Shown one piece after another: positions 22,384 to 36,416 of a stretch of DNA of 64,000 nucleotides (positions are counted from its first letter, which is position 1; the number at the start of each line of letters is the position of its first letter). The position numbers and the translations under genes were made by a program. This DNA is from Phalacrocorax aristotelis (lineage: Eukaryota > Chordata > Aves > Suliformes > Phalacrocoracidae): positions 29,215,058-29,279,057 of the forward strand of contig NC_134277.1 in NCBI RefSeq assembly GCF_949628215.1. The letters are read 5' to 3'. Below the pieces are notes generated by a model that was not told the DNA's origin, ran no database searches, and was given only the letters and a program-made list of their open reading frames with translations.

Positions 22384-22443
22384 TTTTTCTGGCTGTTGTT
22401 TAAACTTCTGCGATTTTTCTGGCTGTTGTTTAAACTTCTGCGA
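22384..22443. repeat. Perfect 30-bp tandem duplication
   Basis: Two identical 30-base units (22384-22413 and 22414-22443) lie head to tail. Each begins TTTTTCTGGCTG and ends AAACTTCTGCGA. The match stops exactly at the unit edges on both sides. No divergence between copies implies a recent duplication or an assembly artefact. Confidence 0.97.
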
Positions 22444-23269
22444 GTGCCCTTCTTTTGGAGGGGAAACGGCTCTCATCCTTTTTCCCTTTCCATGACCTAG
22501 AGAGACCAAAGTTGTTTGTCTGGCAGAGAGCAGGGGCGAAGCTCATTGCAGGAAGTTTGTTCAGCCTGGATGGACAAAGCCGAAGGTCAAGAGAAATAAC
22601 TCGGCTGAGACAATGGCGTTGGATCCCCTCATTTTCAGTGTATTTCTAGGCAACGATCCAGAGCACGGTATATTTGTTACGACTAGCAGTCCCAATATTC
22701 CCGCCCTTTCTTCCTCATTCCTCTAGGGCTTCTTTGGGCAAATTAGAAATTCACTAAAGCCCGCGAAGGGAGAGAAAAGCTCTTATGTCGCCTCATCTAC
22801 ATAAGAATTGACTTTGTGAGAGGCTTTTCTGTTCTATTTTAACTACTATGACACCGGCCGCTGCTTAGGAATACAGCGTTTTTTTCCCAGAATCCATCTT
22901 GCTGGGGTTGTTTGCGATTAAAGGAGGGATTCAGTCAGCTTTCTTCTACCACTTCCCCATTCTCTTTCAATTTTTAAATTGAAGAAGGGCGAGAAAGAGT
23001 CGGTACTGAAGGGCAACCGAGAGGCGCTCGGTACTCTGCAGCAGGACGGGGACATGGGCGCCTCCACACGTGGAGCTGTGCTCCCTGCATGCAGCATTAA
23101 AGAGGAAGCAGAAAGAGCTTGTCTTTATCACACCTCTGGTTATTTTGGGTTCCCATTTTCCTGTTCGTTGCTGGATCCTCATCTAAAACTTTCTTCAGGG
23201 CGCATTTATGCCACGTGATTTAAAATTTTTTTTTAAAGTGTTTTTTTTTCTCCCCCGCTCTGTCGGAGA

Positions 23270-23560
23270 TGCTGAATGTTTCCAGCCGCGGAAGGGAGAG
23301 CGGACAAGGGCTGCAGACAGACCGGGACAAGGCTGGCTTTGAGGAGGGGCCCTGCTCCTTGGCTGCCGTGCCGCGCGCCGCCCGGCCCACGGCCGCCGCC
23401 CCCGGCGATCCCGCCGCCCCCGGCCCGGCCCTGCAGCACCTCGGAGAGCTCCCGTGAGGGGCGGGCGCGGCGCCAGCACCGCGGACAGCGCCCGGCCCCG
23501 CTCCCGGCGCCGGGGCTCCCTTGACTAGCCGTCCCGGGCTAGTCAACGTTTCGGGCCACG
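23270..23560. promoter_or_regulatory. Small intronic CpG island with hairpin
   Basis: About 290 bases of CpG-dense DNA stand alone in otherwise AT-rich intron. The short frames on both strands are Pro/Ala/Arg-rich and look composition-driven. At its 3' edge is a perfect 10-bp inverted repeat (23521-23530 and 23537-23546). An isolated island could be an alternative promoter, an enhancer-associated island or the start of a noncoding RNA. Confidence 0.5.
23521..23546. repeat. Perfect 10-bp inverted repeat, 6-nt spacer
   Basis: TTGACTAGCC and GGCTAGTCAA are exact reverse complements separated by GTCCCG. The arms stop pairing outside these positions. As RNA it would form a short strong hairpin; as DNA it could be a dimeric protein site. 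No known family was recognised. Confidence 0.95.
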
Positions 23561-25402
23561 GCTGCCCAGGCCTCACCCGAAACCCTCTGTGGACTTGGAG
23601 TTTGGCTGTCTGCGGCAGTTTTCCTGAAGGAAGAAGCAGATCGATGTATTCACTCTTGCTGATGAACGGCTTTCTTTTAATAGTGAAGCAGCTGCTTTAT
23701 TTTCTGGGCAAAAACTGACCAAAGGGACAATGTGTGAGTGTGGAAGGCAACAAGGATTGAATCTTGGATTTAATAATCTAAAATCCCCAGCGGGATTGAA
23801 TCTGGGGATCGGGAAAGCTGTTCTGGGATGCTTGAATTTGTCTCACTCTGTCCCAGGACCCATTCCATACTCTCCTTTTGGAGAGAGACATTCGAGACAG
23901 TCGGAGTCAAAATGGGCTGTGGGACATGGCTGACACTGTGGCATGAGTGCAGGGAGCGATTAATTAATAATGACACTTCCCATCCCCTGGGTCATGGCAG
24001 CAGTGGCTCTCGGATATAGTTGATGTCATTTCTGGCATAGTGGTGTTCTGAGACACCTGTAAGGGGCAGCCAGATCTCACTCCCTCCACTTGCTTGTGTC
24101 CTGACAGCCGGGGCTCGGTGTATCTCCCAGCTCCCTCCTTGCTTTCAAGAGGAGATAATCGCAAGCAAGTGCCTCCACTCCTGTAAATCCTTACTCACTA
24201 TCGACAGAGCTGTCCTCTAGAGGTCTGCTGCCTGAAAAGCACTTGTCAATGAAACACTGACTTTTGACAAGGCAGGTATAAGTGGATGACTGATGGAGAG
24301 TCCTTCAATAAAGGAATGTGATGTGAATTGACTGAGCTGAGAGGAAATCTAACCCACAATCCTCACCAACTCTCCATACAAAACCATAAGCCATTTATTC
24401 CTGATTCATATCCTCCCATGAATATCAGAGGCAGTTGTGGTGCTTTTGCTAGACGTGAACATTTTCCAGTCCCTTTTGATTACACCATGTCCCCACGCAT
24501 GGTGCCTGGAAACTGTATTGTCTGCTTCAGAGATATTGCTTTTATCTTCCAAATGCCACCCTCATTAATGTCAGTGTCTCGCAGTCCAACTAGTGACAAA
24601 TGTCTCAGGGACGTTCATCTGCCTTGCACACTGAATCCATCTCTCCAGGTGGCCTGTCTTTTCCCCTCCAAGGAGTAGTTTAGTAATATTTTCTTCTTTG
24701 CCCTCTGTGTCTGCTGTGAAATGATTTCTCCACTAGCTGGTCTCTGTCCTGTCTATTTACGTGCCAGTTTTGCCAGTGCCCTCTGGGGTATCACCTCTCC
24801 TGTTAATGTGTTTCATCGCTTTGATGGCAGGTTGACCAGTGCATGGAAAGATAATCTGCTCTTTCGACGTCTGCAGATTGTTGAAGGGTGAGAAATTAGG
24901 CTTGTTTGCTTTCTGGGAACCTACCAAATGATAATGATACTAGGGCCCTATTTTGGTCAAATTTAATTTTCTAATCCATACTTAATGCAAAAACTAAAGA
25001 ACAAAGAGCTTGGTTGTTTCTTTGTGTGTGTAGCCTGGTTGTTTCTTATTGTGTGCACTTGTGATTGTATATATTATATATATTTACAAATTAAATACAT
25101 TGAATTTATCTAATTTCTTTAGGAAGAAAAGTAAAGCGTCACTTAAAATCTAACAAATACAGCATCCTTGGTTGAAAAACAGAAGACACTACTTACCTTC
25201 CTACTTAGAACATTTGATGCTTTGATCCAGAAATCCCTGTGAACGCAGTGGTGATTTCTGACAATTTCAGTAGTTTTGGATCTGGCCCTATGAGTATAGT
25301 GCTTCTGCCTGATACTGCATACCTGTGGCAGAAATAACATAAGTAACATTACAAATGATCAGTGACTAGCAAGTCTTGTGCCCCTGCCCATCCTGCGCCC
25401 CG

Positions 25403-25420
25403 CCCCCCCCCCCCCCCCCC
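25403..25420. repeat. Poly-C tract
   Basis: Eighteen uninterrupted C, flanked by CCCCG and GCCC. The other strand is a G-run able to form quadruplex structure. Its length is likely unreliable. Confidence 0.9.
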
Positions 25421-27711
25421 GCCCAATGTCAGCCCTGCATTATGTGTGAGCTAATTTTCAGCTGGCACAGTATTTCCTGCATTTGTCTTAGAGGTGCATA
25501 TAAGCCACTGGGTAAAAGGAAAAAGAAAAAAGAAGACACAGTTTAGCCATATATTGAGAGCACTATTGAAAAACAAAGGCTCGTAAACAGCGGAACCTAT
25601 GGCCTGATCCTGCAGTGTCATACAGACGGGATTCCTATGTAAACCAATGGTTTGCTTGTGCAAGGAGGACAGATTCTGTCTGCTGTCAAAGGTTAAGTAG
25701 ACCATTTCTATCACTGAGAATTGCTTGTCATTATTCGGATGCCATTTTGAATTGAAAATATAATTGGCCGTTCTTAAAAAATTTAACTAATGGAATTTCT
25801 GTTATGAATAGTTTAGACCACCTGTACCATAATATTTATCTGCACACTCAATTTTGTAAGTCATTCTTGATTGAACTTTAGAAAAACAGTTCTTCTGCTG
25901 GGCTATTTTGTCAAGAAATATTGTCATAGGCCTTCAGGTATATAAAACTGCTTATATAAAATTAGTAGACTGCTTTTTATGTTTACGGTCTCATCCATAG
26001 CATTTGAGGTCTTACAAAAGAAGGGATGGACTTAAAATAGGAATAATATTAAAGCTGTGTCCTCACTGTTATTGCACAGTCAATAACAATATTGTAAAAT
26101 ATAGGTCTGTTTAAAACCAGAATGTTAGTCCGTAATTTGACTAATTTAGGGTAATTTCTGTTGTCACTTTCTGCAGCTACCCTGTATTGCATACAGGGTT
26201 TTTTCTTAATGCTTATGTGGGGAATGTTGTGCACCTTGAGAAGATTTTGTAAGCAATATTGCTAGGTAAAACATAGCAATAATACTGTAGCTTTATGGAA
26301 GACATTTGCTGAGTGAACAGATCTTTAAAGAGCAGGGAAATAATAAGGAGTACAAATACAGACTTGTGACATAAAAGACGGGCATAGTAAATAGTACATC
26401 AAAACCTCCACCATTAAATAGATGGGCTCCATCCTGGTGCCTTCATCTGTAATGGATATTACCTTAACAAGGCCCACAATTTTATATTCCTACTTATTTC
26501 TTCTCCCTGCTTCCACAAACAATCCCATTTGCTTAATTGGCTTGCCTGTAGTAGGTGGTAGTGTAGTACATGTTGCAAATAGAGGTGCAAGAGCATGACC
26601 TTTAGTAACACTACTTGCTAATATGTGAATTATAAAATGTTGTGATTTTGAGTAGTTACTTGCACAAAGGATGTCCTTAATTTCAGTGGCGCCACTTCTG
26701 TGAGTCATCACTTGGAGTCAGTAAGGTACGATATCTTCTGGCCCTTGATAGAACAGTGCTCTGTGTGAATCACCTGCTGCATCTTCAGCTTCTTTCCGCT
26801 GAACCAAATGGTTGTACCTCCTGCTGTGTACCTTATTCCTCTCTGAGCAGCTCTGCTGGCTCTACTAGTGCTAGTCATTGGAATAAGATACTATCTCACG
26901 GAATTATAAATATATCAGAATGTAGTTTGTGTTTGCATCTTAGATGCACAGAGTATTTGCTAGCTAGAGCAGAGTGTGAGTCTTGGGGAAGTTATTGGGT
27001 AGATTAGCAGATTGTAATGATATGGTTCAGTCTTTCAGTGTAACACAATCCAAATGGATGTGGAAATGTGTGACTAAGTACGCTAGAGGAGGTGCGAGTG
27101 CTGCTTTTATTCTTCACAATTTGTGGAATATTCTGAAATTGTGGGGCTGTAGCAGACACTTCAGAGTAGATGACAATGGTTTGTAACTACTTTTTAGAAG
27201 GAAAACACAAGCTTAACTGAGGTCAGGAGGCTTGCTTCCACATGCTTCAATGCTTTGCTCAACTAGGACCATAAGAAAGTGAATATAATATGGCTTTTGC
27301 ATTTCTGTTTTTAGGATAAAGAATTTTCTCCTTCCATGTCAGAAAAGATCACGCGTCTATATCTTTATGAATGTTACAAAGTAATATTTTTGCCCAAAAC
27401 TTGCTGAATTCACCTCTGGGCTACTTAGGATCTATTACAATATTATGCTTACAAGCAAGTGTTACATTACCTGTCATCCCTTATCCTAGACATATTTTCT
27501 TTATTATTTTCTCAATTATTGCATAATAGAAGTTATCCATTAATTATTAGAAATTTTTTTTTCTTAATTCCAAATATTTGGAATTATGATTTGTGAGTTA
27601 TTCTGACTACTGCTTCAGCTTCTGAAGAAATAGTCTGCAAAATATATTTCTTTATCTTTGAAATGAACCCAAAGTTAAGCTTTTCAAATAGATCATTCAT
27701 TTACCTTTTTC

Positions 27712-27729
27712 TTTTTTTTTTTTTTTTTT
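27712..27729. repeat. Poly-T tract
   Basis: Eighteen uninterrupted T following a T-rich stretch that ends in TTTTTC. No retrocopy boundary is visible beside it. Confidence 0.9.
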
Positions 27730-30700
27730 GTAAACATATATTTGAAGTATGCAGGCACCACCACTTACTGTTTTCTAGAATTACAAAGAGATGCAAATGG
27801 TGGCATATGTGAGAAAGCCGTGTGTGGCCTATATGCAGTATTAAATCTCTGTTCTAGATCTGGAGTGTTAACTGCTACTGATTTATATTTTTTGCAGGCC
27901 ACTGCAGATTGTTTTTTTCCTTTCAGAGAAAAATGTACTTGAATGATGACCATGTAAAGGCAAAAAATGTACCCTTATTTATTCTTCCACAAGAAATTTG
28001 CATGTTGATTCAAGACCATTCAGATTCATGAGAACTTTGCCATTGATTTCTCTGGTTGTAAAATGGTGTCCTTAGCTTGATAAATATTTCCATTTTTATA
28101 AGGTGGTTGGGAATGATATTTCATTACATTTTAGCTTAAGTTGCTTTCTGTGAATTGGCTATTCATAGCTAGCACAGGATGGAAGAAATAAACATTTCTA
28201 ATAAATGTGAAAGAATATGTATGTATTGCTATGTGGTATTCATAGTCTTTGGTCCAAGCAACTTAGTCTCCTGTGAAGTTAAAAAAAAGATGAGTGGGCT
28301 CTATATACTTCATTCCTAGTATTGTTTCTGTCATTGTGGTACGCTTTAGTAAATTTACCCAGAAGAATGTTGTCCTGTCTTTGGTCTGCCATGAGACCCT
28401 TCCTTTAGATCCAAGTCCTTTTGTTCTCTTGTGAACGGCTCAATAGCCACAGTACTCAGTCACATAGAGTAATGACTACATGATTTGTTCCTAAACTTTT
28501 ATGTTTTGTTTTATCCAAGTGGCACAGTGTTAGTCATCTATGTCTGGCAAAAAAATGAATCTGTGCTGCCAGCTGTTACAGGTGGATGATTTGCTTTAGC
28601 TCAACAGGTGGAGCTGTGACTTCGCTAGCCTGTTGATTCAGGCTGAAATTCAGCTAGCTGGACAGGTCCCTGACTTAATTTTGCTTACGTATTTTACATT
28701 CCCTAAATTTGCACCTACATTTCCATTGCTCATGGAAAGTTTTTAACCTCCTGACCTGTAAAACACTTCAGGTAATGAGAAGCATATATGCTCAGATATT
28801 CATCAGGAAAAGTTGTTCATTGGTGGGAATTTGATGGTTCTAGGGGGCTGCTATGGAAGTTTGTTTCAATCCCAGCTTTGCATATTAATGGAGAAATTAA
28901 ACTGAGCCTAAGACAGTATTTCTGCTTAGCCCTCTTTGAGTATGGTCCACCTTGTGTTATTGATTTAAGATTAATCCTTGAATTCTAGGAATTTTCTGTG
29001 CCCTGCCTTTTTGTTAGGACCTCAAAGGCTGTAGAAATGTTTGGAATAATTCTCACTTCAGCATGTTTAGAAAAGGCTAGTTACAGTGGATTTATATTAA
29101 TAACTTATGTAAAAATAGCAAACTCATTGCTTGTACATCCTGTAATTCTTGTTTCATAGAGTACTTGCAACTCTTATGGGCCATGGTCCACGTTGCCCTT
29201 TTTCCTTGATTTAGCTGCAGGCGATCACACGGTGGTTGGAGTAACAGATGAAGGATCATTCTGTGTTGGGAAAACGTATCACAGAAAAACAGGGGAGTGG
29301 CTTGAAATGGGATAATAGCATGAGGATCCACCTATAAAAGTTCTCGCTCCTCAGAAGTTTTCGGTCTTCTTGTATTATTTCCTTTTGTATTAATTTTTCA
29401 ATGTACACCTGTGTAAACTTGTTTTGTTTGATGAATGTTTACAGAAGGATTGTTTCCATGTGGATTTGTGCATCCCTTGGTAAGTCAATGCTTCAAACAT
29501 AATACTAGATGTTCACTAGTCACATCAGAAATGTTCCTGATACTACACTTACAGTGGCAAAGTCAATTAAGGGAACAAAGACTATACTAACTGGAGATTT
29601 CAAGTCACACCACCTCCAGTAAAGAAATAATCATTGTGATTAGGTGAAGCAAGAAGCTCCCAAACTAACTCCAGACTAAAGTATGCTGAAAATATTCACT
29701 GAATGCTTATGAATAAAAGAAGCAGAAATCAAAATGGGAGGCACTATTTCATGAACAGAAATGTAGGGCAAATTAATCAAATAAATTGTTTGCTATTAAT
29801 AATGGGACCAGCTACAGTCAGTTTCCAATAAATATGCCCAGTGGGGATGGAAAATCTACCCAGCTGAAATTACATTGATAAATTTATCCTGGTTTCCAAT
29901 GCCTTCTGAGTATGTATTTAGGAAGCAAAAGCTGTCATAAAGATAGCCTGACAGAAAATGGACTCAGCTATTTTTTTTTTAATTGAGATAATTCTGTTTG
30001 ATAATGGAAGCAATTTTCAGGTTACTTAAGGATGTTAGATGTATCACTGCTTAAGTAGAGAATTCTTAGCAGAAGTGTCAGCAAAAAAGTGACCTCCAAT
30101 GGCTATAAAAATAAGCTTAAGGTTATGCTTTTTTGTTTCTTTTCATGATAAGTAAACGTGATACGGGAGCTACCATTTTTAAAAATCACATGGTTTGACC
30201 TGTTTAGTACCTATGGAATGCTTGCCATGGTCACCTCTACTTTTGCTAGAGGACTCATTGGGAATGGTAGGGAATACATGTTATTAGCTCTCATGTCTGA
30301 AGAAAGAGGAGATTCATCTTTAATGAAATCCTGTTGATTCTAAAATATGAATGAGTCACTGAAGTTGCATACAAATAAGTACAGTAATCAAAAGGCAATC
30401 CCAGTACAAATTCCTTCTTAGAAATCAAAACAAAATCTCAAAGAAAACAGAATCTGAATGAAGAGTCACCCTGTCCCAATTGCTTAGTTTTCACAGTCTT
30501 TTCTGCTTTGATGTTTGCTTCTCCAAGAGTCTGTCTTCTCTAGACCCGGACCTTTATTTCATTCTTGGCTACTTAAGAATCATTTACACAGCATCTGGCA
30601 TTATTAGTGACTGAGTCAATGTTACCCATAAACCTAAGATTCTGGCTTTAGTCACAGGCTTGGTTCAAGGCTGAACTCTTCACTTAGGCTTTTTTTTTGC

Positions 30701-31314
30701 TCATACATTATTACTGCCATTGAGCACAGTAAGGAAACATTGCAAATGCCCAATGAAATGACTGTTCAGAAGTGTCTGAAAGTTCTGTGCAGAAAGTTTC
30801 TCTTACATGCAATATTCTTTATTCTTAACTTTTGTTGTATTTTATCACAGCTTCTAGCTTTAATTGGTTAACTACTTCATATTCAATTACTTCATAATTA
30901 CTTCACATCAACCATGCTCTGGCTTTCTTTAGTGTGGAGATTTCAGTTCATGACAGTCTGAATATCATCTCTGGACATTTTTCAGTGTGCATGTCCTCAT
31001 TGTACAGTACATTTTCCATGGCTGATATAAGTCAGACCATAGCAATCTTGTTTTGATCATCCTGGGCTCAGCTGTCAGCTTCAGTCACACATTCAAGCAT
31101 CCTATTAGTCAGTTGTAAGAAGCTAACAACACGTAGCTAAGCTCTGCTCCCTGAAAAATGCCTGCACCTCACATGCACCTATCACAAGAGAATTAGTATC
31201 AGCTGTGATAGTTAGACTTCTGGGTTGTTTTTGAGCTTAAATGCCACCACTGCAGCCTAAAATACAATAAATTCTCTAGTGTCATGCTCTTGACTAGCAG
31301 AGGCACATGACAGC

Positions 31315-31353
31315 AAAAAAAAAAAAACCAACACACCACAAAAAAACAACCAG
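31315..31353 (+). repeat. A-rich tract with CCAA/CAACC decay pattern
   Basis: A run of 13 A is followed by CCAACACACC, a second A run and CAACCAGGG. Similar tracts on the same strand occur at 36379, 36845, 42388 and 60141. They may be degraded poly-A-like tracts; no transposon body is recognisable upstream. Confidence 0.7.
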
Positions 31354-34300
31354 GGTAGTGCTGGCTATTGGGGAGTAGTTTTAGCTGGGTCTGTGACACC
31401 CTAGACTTATAAAAAAATATGGTAGGGTCATAGGACTTTTCCACTCTCCATTTTCTTTGTCCCCCATCCATATTTTTATCATCAGCCTCAGTGGCTGAAG
31501 CCCTTGCTATGGATTTAAGACATTCAATTTCTTCCTTTGCTTCAGGAAATGGGAACCCAAACCTCATAATTCTGAGGTAATTGCTCTAACCCCTGCATGG
31601 TGGAATAATCTGGGGAATTTTCTTGATTTTGCTGGTTCATTTTATTCTGCTTGATTTAATACACTCAGGTACTACTTCACTCAGGAAACAGGATCCCCTC
31701 GTAGGTAAGTTCTGAGACATTTGTGTTATTAAGGCTTTCTTTCTTGCTCTTTGGCCCTATGCATATGAATTTATTCATAGTGGAAGCTTTATTCTGATGT
31801 GAAAGAAATTCTTGAACCAAAAAGCTGAAATTATGCTGCCTTGCCAACTCTATTCATTGGGCATATTAGCAAGAGTAAAATAAGGTGCCTGTTTCTAGGA
31901 GCAGTTTATGCCTTAGAAATATCAGAAAGTGTTTAAGTTAGTTCTTTTTCTTCCTTTGGTTGTTTAATTTGAACATTTTAGCAGCTTCTGTAAATTCTGC
32001 TTTCAGAAAACTTCTCCCAGCAGGGATATGTGGATATCTAATTCCAGGTTATGAACTCTAACAGATCCTTGGGACACATAGAGTGAGCACTTCATTGTAC
32101 TTATAGGTGCCTTCTGGTTCTAGCCTAGAGGATCTTCCAAAATTGCTAATACTAAGCATAAGCAGTCTTGTGCTTTACCGATTTTAATCTGCTTGCTGGA
32201 CCTCCACTATCTTCACATCTATGTCCAAGTTCAATTCTTCTTGCCCTTACACTTTTAAAAAAACCCCATCAGTCTGTCATAGCACAGTTAGTTAATTACT
32301 CCTAGAATGCTCTTTATGTGCTCAAGATCCTGAAGGCTTTTATTTTTCCCTAAGACCAATACTCTCTAAACTACTGGTTAGCTGTGGTTGTATATTGTTA
32401 GCTTGGAACAAGTTACCAATTTGCAGGCCACTACCCTCACTCCCCATCCCTTATTTTTAGGCTTATAATTAGATTTTTTTTGGGGAGTAATAGATACAAA
32501 GCCATCAACAAACTACTGCATGCTCTCTTTATGTCTAGCTGCCTCTTCATCCTCAGTGCGCCAGCAGGAACTGCCAATAAAAGGGTAGGATAACTTGTCT
32601 TTAGCATCTTATTTTATTGGTCTAGGATATCAGCAGCAAGGATTTGCAAGGATGTTCTAGCTTGGTGTGTTTACCTCTATGGGCTGAAGAAAGTGAACTC
32701 TGTTTTGCAGAGCTGCAACATGTATAGGCTATGCCACACAAATAGCTCTGAGGGCTGAAACACGTAAAGAATATTAGTGATTTTTAGCTGTAATAGCTGA
32801 GGTGCTTCTGGGAAGTAGTTAAGACTTGAGATTAAAACACCCAACAAACTAGACTGGCTTTGAATGGGCATTTCAGGAATTGTAAAAATTATATAGCTAA
32901 CAAAAAGGTCATGCCCTACTACACTTCAAAGGTTTTTCTTTCTCCAAAAAAGCAACATTAGGACTTCTCAAAGAAGAACTGGGTTTTTTCAAAGCAAGGT
33001 ATATTTTCCTGTAATCTTGTTCTCTAAACCATTTTGTGTTAAACTTTCCACAAAGACTAAATAAATGTTGAGGCAGATACCTTGCAGGGAGAATTTTACT
33101 CCAAGTGGTTAGAGTTCACCAAACTTATAAGTGACTGAAAAAAGGTTTTATTATGGGAAGTTTCAGGCAACCTTAATCATAGCTATTGCTACCAGAATAA
33201 TCTATAATTTATAGACACATGTACCATTCTAGGTGCTCTGTGTAACAGTACTTTCCAAAATGGAGTTATCCTGTAAATACCTTTTGTGCTTTTTAAAATG
33301 TTGTACTTTGGAGAAGCTGGAAGTGTTAAATAGAATGGTTAGAAGAATGCAGTTATTGTTATTATTTATAAATTCTTTATAACACTGCCTACTGTATAGT
33401 AGTTACAGACCAGCCTCTTAGCAATAACTTTTTTGTCACAAGGTGCTTAGAAAGGGCAGAGGAAATGCTGGGATGTCATAGATAGATTATTTTTGTAAGA
33501 GTGGCAGATAATCACATTTGGTAAGCATAGAATGAAAAATGCTGTTCTTTAAACACTTAAATGTGCAGATTGTATCAAATTATACATAGCTTTAATTATT
33601 TTCTAAATGTTCTGTTCTAGAAGTATAGACATTATAGTGCTGTTGGTTCAGGAGAGTGTGACGTATTTCTTTTCAAATAAGGCTTTTTCACCCTGCCATC
33701 TCTTTATGTGTAGACCTTTTTAATCTGTACAGATGAAACGTGTAGTTTGTTATAGCAGCTCAAACATAATTAGCGATCAGTTTGTGCAGAAACAGCTAAG
33801 GGACAAATGAAACAGTCTCTCATTATTTCTTATTTCTCCATCTTAAAATAAGGAGATTTTTCAACTGGTAAATGAAAATAGATCACCAGTGCTGCCAGAA
33901 CTTGGTGAAATGTACTGGTAGCACAATTAAGAAAGTCTTGCTTCATTTCAGGCTACATGTGACCTTGGGAGAGCTCAGTTATGCCTTGGGACAAAAAAAT
34001 TTAATGTTTCATTTGTAGCAGTACCATCTTTCACCTTTATGTGGATTTAAAAATGTAAATAAAATTGCTTTATGTCAATGGTATATGTGAAGGTCATAGT
34101 CATATTCACTATAAGAATTCAAGCTGCCATTTGACCCATCATTGGTTCAGTAGATAACAATGCATTCTATTCACTTCCAGTAATCTAATTTGTAAGCATT
34201 TTATAGCCCAATACTTTATGCCTAGTTGCTAAAAAGTAAGAAATAAACCTATAAGTACTTCTTTGCAGATTTATTTACAGAATAACTGTGTATCAAACAG

Positions 34301-36378
34301 AAGTTTTTTAGAATGCCAGGACATCTTGTGCTACAGTCTTACTTGCAAAAATGACAAGACTAAGTACTGTAAAAGACATGAGGAATGACTAGCAAAAGAG
34401 TTCAAGAGCTCTCTGATAGTTTTACTTTTAACTTACATGTGCTTATCTCACACAATTCTCTCACAGATCATCTTTGTGGCATAAATTGCGTTCTAACACT
34501 GAAAACAAAAGCCACTGTGCCTGCTGTTTAGTTGTGGTGATGGATAAAAACAGTTTTAATTTAGATGATATGATGGGATTTTTCTAGTTCTGGCAATATA
34601 AGACCTGGGAATAGGTGTGAGGTTTGTTTGCCACAATGCAGAGTACCCAAGTGCCTGCAGATTTCTCTCTGGGTATCTGGAACATTTGTTGGCCAGAGCT
34701 TCAGCCAGTATTAAGCCCGGATGGTTCCCTTAATCTGGCCATATGTGACTATACATACATTCTGCTGTTGCTTCCTCTCTTGGCTAGTAGACCAATTGTT
34801 CTGAAAGTGTGTAAGCTGTCATGCTTTGAGACAGAAACAAACCCTTAAATGTGAAATGCTAGCGTGAGACTTTCCTACATGCAACTAATCCTGCATTTGC
34901 TTAGTACAAAGACTAGATATTCCTTTCACTGGAGTGTGAACAATATCTTATTCTTGAATATTTGTGCTGCATTATTTTAGAGCTTCCTTAGAAACACATG
35001 ATGCTGACCATAGGTAGAATCAGGACACTAGATTAGGTGAGCTGATTAGGCCATTAATTTGTTTCTGTATCAAGTGGAACACGCTGAATACATGTTACCA
35101 ACATGTGTCCACCTATTTGAGAGTAACTGGTGAAAGCTAACCACTGTTAACCTCTACAAATGCTTTATGGCAACAGAATTGTGATTGAAACAACTTCCCA
35201 AACTCCCCTTAGGTATCCATAGGTCTCTAACAAGATGTGACCTGTAGTATTAAGCGAAGACATTGTGGACTAAATTTTTACAAATTCTTAAGCCTTCTGT
35301 AGTTGGATGTCATATAGCTTCTTATATTAGGAGTTGTCACTATGGCTGGTAGGGCGGAATTCAGCACCTCTCATAAAGTAGAAGAGATGTCTATAAAATG
35401 TTACTGCAGAGAACATACTTGTGGCTCTTTCTTAAAACACAACTGCATAGCCAGATGCAGACAGCTGTGTACTTGGTTAGTCTGTACACAGGCTTTCGGG
35501 CTAGGGGAACAGGAAGCATCCCTAATCCTGAACATATGTAGTTGAGTTAGGAATGACGGTATTTGAGCAATGAAGTCCTGCCTCTTGGACTATTAGTATG
35601 GGTGTAGCTGTGCAGAAATTTAAATGGTTTTAGCTTGGAAATTGCTCACATACAGGCAAAGAAATGGACTGTATTTGAGCACACAGATACATTCTTGGTG
35701 AGTTCTGTCCTCAACCTCAGCATAAATAAACAAGCTAAATATTGTATCTAAGACACAGGAGTAGAAGATGCATCTTTCTGAAATTGTCTCATCCTTCCTC
35801 TTGTCAACTACTTTTCTTGATCTTTGCTTACAAAGGCATTTCTAGGTTCAATAAGGGATATGAGGGCAGTGTTTATTCGTAGTATTCACACTAAGTTTCA
35901 GCTTGAAGGAAAATATGTGAAAGCAAGCCTGTGAGTCTAAAGGAAATGGTTCTTGTGCTTATTAACCAAGAGGGAATATTTTCCAGAATGAATGTGTTTA
36001 AAAGGAGTCTCCTGTAACCTCAGTGAGATCTAAGAATATGTGCCAACTATAACCAAGATTACTACATGGTTTGTGGAATTAAAGCCTGTTTTGATTCTTT
36101 TTTTTCTTTTGACTTTTTATGTTGGCCCTTTGAGGAAAAGTACAAGCAGAAGAGAGTCTAAGGGTTATAAACTGTACTCTGAACATATTATGAAAAGCAG
36201 TAAATGAGGGAAGAAAAGTAGTGGTTGCCTATGGTAGACATAGTCTAATCTAAAGCCCATCCATGAAATAACTGGGCATTTTCCCCACTGCCTCCAGACA
36301 AGTTTAACAATCTTCCACCCAAAATCTTCAGAGCTTGGTAAAAAGTAAAAACACACTCCCCTCTCCCCTCCTCCCCCA

Positions 36379-36416
36379 CCAAAAAAACTCACAACAACCA
36401 ACCAACAAAACAACTC
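36379..36416 (+). repeat. A/C-rich tract
   Basis: CCACC is followed by seven A and then CAACAACCAACCAACAAAAC-type sequence. It resembles the tract at 36845-36885 and others in this intron. Confidence 0.7.

Larger units (their letters stand above)
23561..31314. other. Intronic, no gene seen
   Basis: AT-rich intron with only short chance frames. The longest plausible ones (24328-24678 and 26756-27007, both +) have no known domain and no convincing splice context. It holds the poly-C tract at 25403 and the poly-T tract at 27712. No clear transposon was recognised. Confidence 0.4.
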
